Below, piece after piece: positions 59,369 through 64,000 of a stretch of DNA of 64,000 nucleotides (position 1 is its first letter; each line of letters starts with the position of its first letter). A program made the translations under genes and the position numbers. The DNA comes from Tiliqua scincoides (Eukaryota > Chordata > Lepidosauria > Squamata > Scincidae): assembly GCF_035046505.1 (NCBI RefSeq), contig NC_089830.1, forward strand, positions 8,918,315 through 8,982,314. The letters are read 5' to 3'. The notes under the pieces are model-generated. The model saw nothing but the letters and a program-made list of their open reading frames with translations, was not told the origin of the DNA and ran no database searches.

Positions 59369-60506
59369 GTGTTCCTCATAGCCAAGCCTATGCTGGCCAT
59401 ACGCTTGGCCTCCTGTATCACCTTCTTACATTTCTTTTGCCACAGTTTATGTTCCTTTTTATTCTCCTCATTAGAGCAAGACTTCCATTTACGGAAGGAA
59501 GCTTCCTTGCCCTTCACAGCCTCTCTAACTTGGCTCATTAGCCATGCGGGCACCCTCCTGGATTTAGTAGAACCCTTATTTCTTTGTGGTATACACCTCT
59601 GCTGGGCATCTATTAGTGTTGTTTTAAGCAGCTTCCATGCACTCTGGAGAGATTGGACTCTTTTTACCTTCCCTTTCAACCTCCTTCTAACCAGCCTCCT
59701 CATTTGAAGGAAGTCCGCCTGTTGGAAGTCAAGGGTTTTTGTGAGAGATTTCCTGGTATTCTTCCCCCGACGTGCATGTCGAAACGGATTGCAGCATGAT
59801 CACTGTTCCCCAATGGCTCCGTAACATTGACATCTCTAACCAGGTCCTGTGTACCGCACAATATTAAATCCAGAGTCACCTGTCCTCTGGTGGGCTCCAT
59901 GACTAGCTGCTCTAAGGCACAGTCATTTAGCATGTCAAGGAATCCGGTCTCCTTTTCGTGACCGGAACACAAATTGACCCAGTCTATATGAGGATAGTTG
60001 AAGTCCCCCATGATTACAACCCTGTCCCTCCTTGTCACCTCCCTGATCTGTTTCCTCATTTCAAGGTCCCCTTCCGATTTCTGGTCTGGAGGACGATAGT
60101 ACACCCCCAGTATTACATCGCTCCCCAGGCCTGGTAATTTAACCCACAGAGATTCTACGGTGGAGTCGGGCCCGCCTTCAGTCTCTACTTTGCTGGATTC
60201 TATCCCTTCCTTAAAATAAATGGCCACCCCACCTCCAACATGCCCCTGCCTGTCCCCCCTGTAGAGTTTATAGCCCGGGATTGAGGTATCCCACTGATTC
60301 TCCGCATTCCACCAGGTTTCCGTTACGCCCACTATGTCAATGTTTTCCCTTGTCACCAGACATTCCAGTTCTCTCATCTTTGCTCGGAGACTTCGGACAT
60401 TCGCATAAAAGCATTTGTACATGGAATGCCCCAGGATGGGCTGCTTATTCGCTCCTTTGTCTCCACATCCTCTCATTGTGCCAAACCATCTATCACATCC
60501 CATCAC
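59254..60506 (-). pseudogene. CR1 ORF2 endonuclease domain and linker
   Basis: An APE-like endonuclease: FYANVRSLRAKMRELECLV (N in motif I), VTETWW (catalytic E), LYRGDRQGHVGGGVAIYFKE, LGVYYRPP, VVIMGDFNYPHIDW (D and N), and LGNSDHAAIRFDM (terminal SDH). All expected catalytic residues are visible in one open frame (60506-59700). A basic linker (KAWLMSQVREAVKGKE-like, LWQKKCKKVIQEAKRM) follows in another frame to 59254. Confidence 0.88.
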
Positions 60507-60767
60507 GCTACCATTCCCAATTTCTTCTCTTACTCTGCCTTTGTCTTGTTCTCTAAACTCCCCATCCTCGTCCCATAGGGATGAGGAGTCCTGGATCGGA
60601 TGCCCCTCAGCTCCTGTCGGCCTTCCCCCAGGGATCAGTTTAAAAGCTGCTCTGCCACCTTTTTAATGTTATGCGCCAGCAGTCTGCTTCCATTCTGGTT
60701 CAAGTGAAGCCCATCCCTCTTGTACAGGACCCGCTTGTCCCAAAACGTTCCCCAGTGCCTAATGAAT

Positions 60768-61448
60768 CTAAACCCCTCCTCTCCACCGTCTCATCCACGC
60801 ATTGTGACCCCTGATCTCCACCTGCCTAGCTGGCCCTGCGCGTGGAACAGGTAGCACTTCAGAGAATGCTACCTTTGAGGTTCTGGCTTTCAGCTTCCTA
60901 CCTAAAAGCCTAAATTTGGCCTCCAGGACCTCCCGGCTACACTTGCCCTCGTTGTTGGTGCCGACGTGCACCACAACCGCTACCTCCTCCCCAGCACTGT
61001 CTACCAGCCTGTTTAGACAAGAAGTGATGTCCGCAACCTTCACACCAGGCAGCCAATTCGCCATGTGGTCCTCACATCCGTCGCAAACCCCCCTCTCTAT
61101 GTTTCTAATAATCGAATCCCTTGATCCCCCTCCCGCCGAGGAGTATCCTGAGTGTGTTCAGATATGGGCCCGTTCCCTGGAGAAGGGATCCCCTCCTAGG
61201 GGATTGTTTCCCTCCTCTCCAGGATGACGTCCTCCAACCCCGAGACTTCACAGCTGAGGAGCTGCACACCTGAGGTTGGGACGAAGCCTGATTGTCCCCG
61301 GAAGTCTCCCCACAGTCCTTCTCTGCCTGCCTCTGCTTCTCCAGGTTGGCCACCAAGGCTTCAAGGGAGTGGATGCGTTCCCTGAGACCCTGGAGCTCCT
61401 TGCACCGAGGTCACACCCATGACTTATGCCCCAGAGGCATATAGTCAT
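60768..61448 (-). pseudogene. CR1 ORF1 with SGNH esterase domain (disrupted)
   Basis: WLPGVKVADITSCLNRLVDS, AVVVHVGTNNEGKCSREVLE (the GTNN block of SGNH esterases), FRLLGRKLKARTSKVAFSEV and IRGHNAWMRR are the CR1 ORF1 esterase module. Upstream lies a coiled segment (LEALVANLEKQRQAE-like). Frame changes separate the two parts. ORF1 esterases are known for CR1 elements. Confidence 0.8.
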
Positions 61449-61639
61449 ACATGTGGCACTCGATGCAGAACACTGGATAGCCCCCGTCCTGCTGCTGGCT
61501 GTCTGACTGCATAGCTTTTTTTTGTTGTTTTAATTTAGGGGTACTTAAAAAACCCTTCACTGGTTTGTTGCCCTCTTCTCAAGGGAAGAGAAGGGTGGTG
61601 TCTGGGGCCCTGGCTTCCTCGCCCTGCTGCTGAACTCAC

Positions 61640-62092
61640 CCAGATGCTAAACTCGCGGTGCCTTACCTGGCACTTTGTTCCCAGAGGCACTGGGTGTCCT
61701 AGAGGCCACGCATGCTCCTGCAGAGCACTGCATCAAGCCCATGCCTGGTTAAATGTGTTGGATGAAATATAATTTGAGACAGGCCTATGATTGCCATGTT
61801 GGACTTGATGTTATGTGCATGGATTTTGCAGGAAGACCAGCTTAAGCAGGGCACAGCCAGAGCCATCCTTTGCAGAGGTGGCTGCCCTGGGGTGGCCGTC
61901 CTGAGCCCCATCCTTTCATGACCAGTATATGGCCATAATGGGGGAGGCTGCACTGGTTGGGTTGCCTTGGTCCCACACCTTGCCTGCCCCCTTATTGGGA
62001 CTGATCTGGACACAACACTAGGTACAAGCACACAAAGGTGAGGGGGCTGCTGGACTGATTATCAAGGATCCTGAGAGAGATAGGAGCTTATG
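61640..62092. other. intergenic, nothing recognised
   Basis: No gene; possibly the outer CR1 5' UTR at the left edge. Confidence 0.3.
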
Positions 62093-62100
62093 GACTAGAG

Positions 62101-62411
62101 CAGTGTTTCTCAACCAGTGGTATAGGCACCACTAGTGGTACTTGTGCAACCCCTGGACACCTTCCACCCAGTAGCGAGACCAGGAATGCGACACAACAAA
62201 CAGCAATAGGAGGCCCCAAAGCATGCTTTTCTGTGCTCGAAAAAGCCCTTCTGTGCACCCTAAGCCTCTTAATGGTGTTTGTTGCATTGCATCTGGCCTC
62301 CCAACTCAGAAGTAACTCGCAATGATGTCATCGCCATTTACTTCCGGTGCTAATCTGAATAGGTGGACCATGTGAAGTAGTATGGCGGAGGACAAATGTT
62401 GAGAAACACTG
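62101..62411 (+). mobile_element. hAT MITE with target duplication
   Basis: The left end is CAGTGTTTCTCAACCAGTGG and the right end AATGTTGAGAAACACTG. The flanking 8-mers GACTAGAG (62093-62100) and GACTCGAG (62412-62419) match at 7 of 8. It is 311 bp. Confidence 0.85.
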
Positions 62412-62419
62412 GACTCGAG

Positions 62420-63040
62420 CTATCCCACCTCTCCATTCCTAGATTCGTGTTACACCTGGAAACTAGAAGTTTGGAATTCATTGGATTACAGTTCCAAAGG
62501 CTTCCAAAAACCATAATCGTGTGTCTGTGTACTCCACGTCTCACTACACTGAAGGAAATAAAATCACACCTCTAGTTCAGGGCTAGCTCAAGGCCTCCCA
62601 GGGTTGAGGTGTCTTACTAAAGGCCACCTTTTCTCACCCAGAAATGTGCCAGCTGTTGCCTCTGCTGCTTCTCATCTTCCCTTCTTGTGTTTAAAGTTAG
62701 CTTATCTCTCATTGCCAGAAGCAAGGAAGTGCTACAGCAGCGATTTTCTTCAGCAAGTGACCTCTTGCTGTGATCCGGAAGCTGGGCATTGGGTGCATGC
62801 ATGAGCAGCAGCAACCAGCAGCAGGGTATGCTATGTTCAGAGATGGGCTGGTGGGTGGTGGAGAGTATTGGTTCTTTTCTTTTTGTTTGGGCTTAAAACT
62901 GTAAGCAAAAGTAACTTTTGCAACTTTTGCAACAGTAACAAGTTTAGCTGGGTGGATAACTCCACGCGAGGGTCCTCCACATGTCAAGAACATGGGGGAA
63001 GCAGACGCTTCGTTTTGTCCCCTGGACCATCCGTTGGATG
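62420..63040. other. intergenic, nothing recognised
   Basis: No exon, RNA gene or named repeat was supported. Confidence 0.3.
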
Positions 63041-63049
63041 GAGGATGTG

Positions 63050-63800
63050 CTGATTTTGTGTCTCTGCGTGAGGATGAGAAGTCATTTTTTGCCATTGGGA
63101 CAAGTGGGGGGCTGCTACTGAGAAGGCCCCATCCCATTTGCAAGCAGGGATGGGGTGAAGCTGACAGGGAGGCACTTCCTGAAGTGATAGGAAAATAACC
63201 ACCCATGGCTCGCGTATTCATTGCATTGCTCACTCGCATTGCCCCGTCCCCTCCTGCCTTGCCAAGCTGGGATGCATCCTCCCTTGCTCCTAGCCTAGCC
63301 TGTAGGGTCTCCCTGACTGGTGTGTCCAGCCTACCTAGCTGACCTGTGATATCAACCCTGACCAGGATACTAAGGACTCATGCCCTTCTTCAAGAAACTG
63401 CCGACACTCTGTGTTTGTCAGTGGAGACTCTGCTTCATGTTTCAGTACTGTCCAAGGTGAAGCAGCTGGGGAAATGGGACGGGACCTTCGCAGTGGCAGC
63501 CCCCCAGCTATGGAGCTCCTTCCCCTAAGAGGCCCAACTGTGGCCTAATGCTGCCTGTTTGAAGTGGGGAATGAAAATGCTTCTGTTTGGTTTGGCCTTC
63601 TCCTGTTCTGTTGGGTGATATTATTTCAGTTGTTGCTTCTTTCTGAACATGGCTGTGTTGCATTTTTGTGATGATTGTTGAATTGGTATCTTCAAATGTT
63701 CTTAAACATGCTGGCTTTACTTGGGAAGGCTGCTTTGGTGAGCACTTAGATGGGACTGAAAGATGATAGATCATTTAAAAATATATAAATCAATAAAATG
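63050..63800 (+). mobile_element. L2-type LINE 3' end (decayed)
   Basis: GGGACCTTCGCAGTGGCAGC, CCCCCAGCTATGGAGCTCCT and TCCCCTAAGAGGCCC correspond to the L2 C-terminal motif TFAVAAPRLWNSLP. A similar block lies at 63085-63145 (GGGGCTGCTACTGAGAAGGC). The 3' UTR ends around ATATATAAATCAATAAAATG. Old copy. Confidence 0.55.
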
Positions 63801-64000
63801 CATCATCAAAGCTGTCAGGAATCAAGTCTTTGCCGGACCCCCGCCTTACCTGGCAGCTGGCAGCAACCAAAACGCCAAGACGCCAAGCCACAGAGCTGCC
63901 ACTGCCTCACCGGCTGACCAGGTGAGATGCAAGACGGCTGGGTGGGAGAGACAGTCTCCCCAGGGCTCACCTGATCAGAGCAGTGAGCAGGGCAGGAGCA
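63801..64000. other. window edge, unassigned
   Basis: GC-rich sequence with short repeats (CAAGACGCCAAG, CTGGCAGCTGGCAGC). It is too short to classify. Confidence 0.3.

Larger units (their letters stand above)
57428..61640 (-). mobile_element. near full-length CR1 LINE
   Basis: In transcription order: 5' UTR (from about 61640), ORF1 with esterase domain (61450-60770), ORF2 with endonuclease (60506-59700), linker (59703-59254), reverse transcriptase (59368-57620) and 3' UTR ending near 57428 (plus strand CATAAGAACATAAGAACAGC). The about 4.2 kb length is close to a complete CR1. At least two frame changes lie in the RT and others in ORF1, so it is inactive. It is inverted relative to the 42530 copy and very similar to it. 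The 5' border is inferred. Confidence 0.92.

Noticed and set aside
53700-64000. POU3F1, the next human neighbour of UTP11
   Set aside because: No POU-domain or homeodomain coding sequence is visible. The gene would lie beyond the window.

Overview
This window is nuclear DNA from a vertebrate, almost certainly a squamate reptile (lizard; species not determined). It holds two ordinary, intron-containing chromosomal genes in head-to-head orientation. They lie in a sea of CR1 and L2-type LINEs, tRNA-derived CORE-SINEs, a 5S-rRNA-derived SINE, and many short hAT and PIF/Harbinger-like non-autonomous DNA transposons. That repeat mix, and the neighbour pair FHL3-UTP11 (also adjacent and divergent in human 1p34), are the basis for the call. 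I see no bacterial genes, no CRISPR array and no retroviral or LTR element that I could support.

Layout. 1-7.3 kb: intergenic, LINE fragments plus nested DNA transposons. 7.35-12.07 kb, minus strand: 3' UTR and five coding exons of FHL3, encoding a 279-residue four-and-a-half LIM protein. 12.1 to about 30 kb: very probably FHL3 intron 1, ending at a strong CpG island (30.1-31.05 kb) that is the best candidate for the FHL3 promoter and non-coding first exon. 31.1-31.36 kb: a purine-rich minisatellite beside that island. 31.4-41.1 kb: intergenic, repeat-filled. 41.1-41.72 kb: UTP11 promoter region, containing an unusual helically phased TTGCAA array. 41.72-53.67 kb, plus strand: UTP11 in eight coding exons that add up to exactly 253 residues. 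53.7-64 kb: intergenic, with a possible distal UTP11 poly(A) site, an L2-type LINE remnant, an unexplained exon-like 165-codon frame and a near full-length CR1 LINE (57.4-61.6 kb).

Function. FHL3 is a LIM-only transcriptional cofactor and actin-cytoskeleton adaptor of muscle. UTP11 is a nucleolar component of the U3 snoRNP small-subunit processome needed for 18S rRNA maturation. They are divergent neighbours but do not share a promoter here: about 10.6 kb separates the end of the FHL3 island from the UTP11 start codon.

The most rewarding non-genic signals are: a 5S-derived SINE whose tail matches the 3' end of a LINE elsewhere in the window; a GC-rich 633-bp hAT element with perfect 8-bp target duplications that imitates a CpG island; an exact 93-bp tandem array of a Harbinger-like MITE in UTP11 intron 1; and the phased TTGCAA cluster upstream of UTP11.
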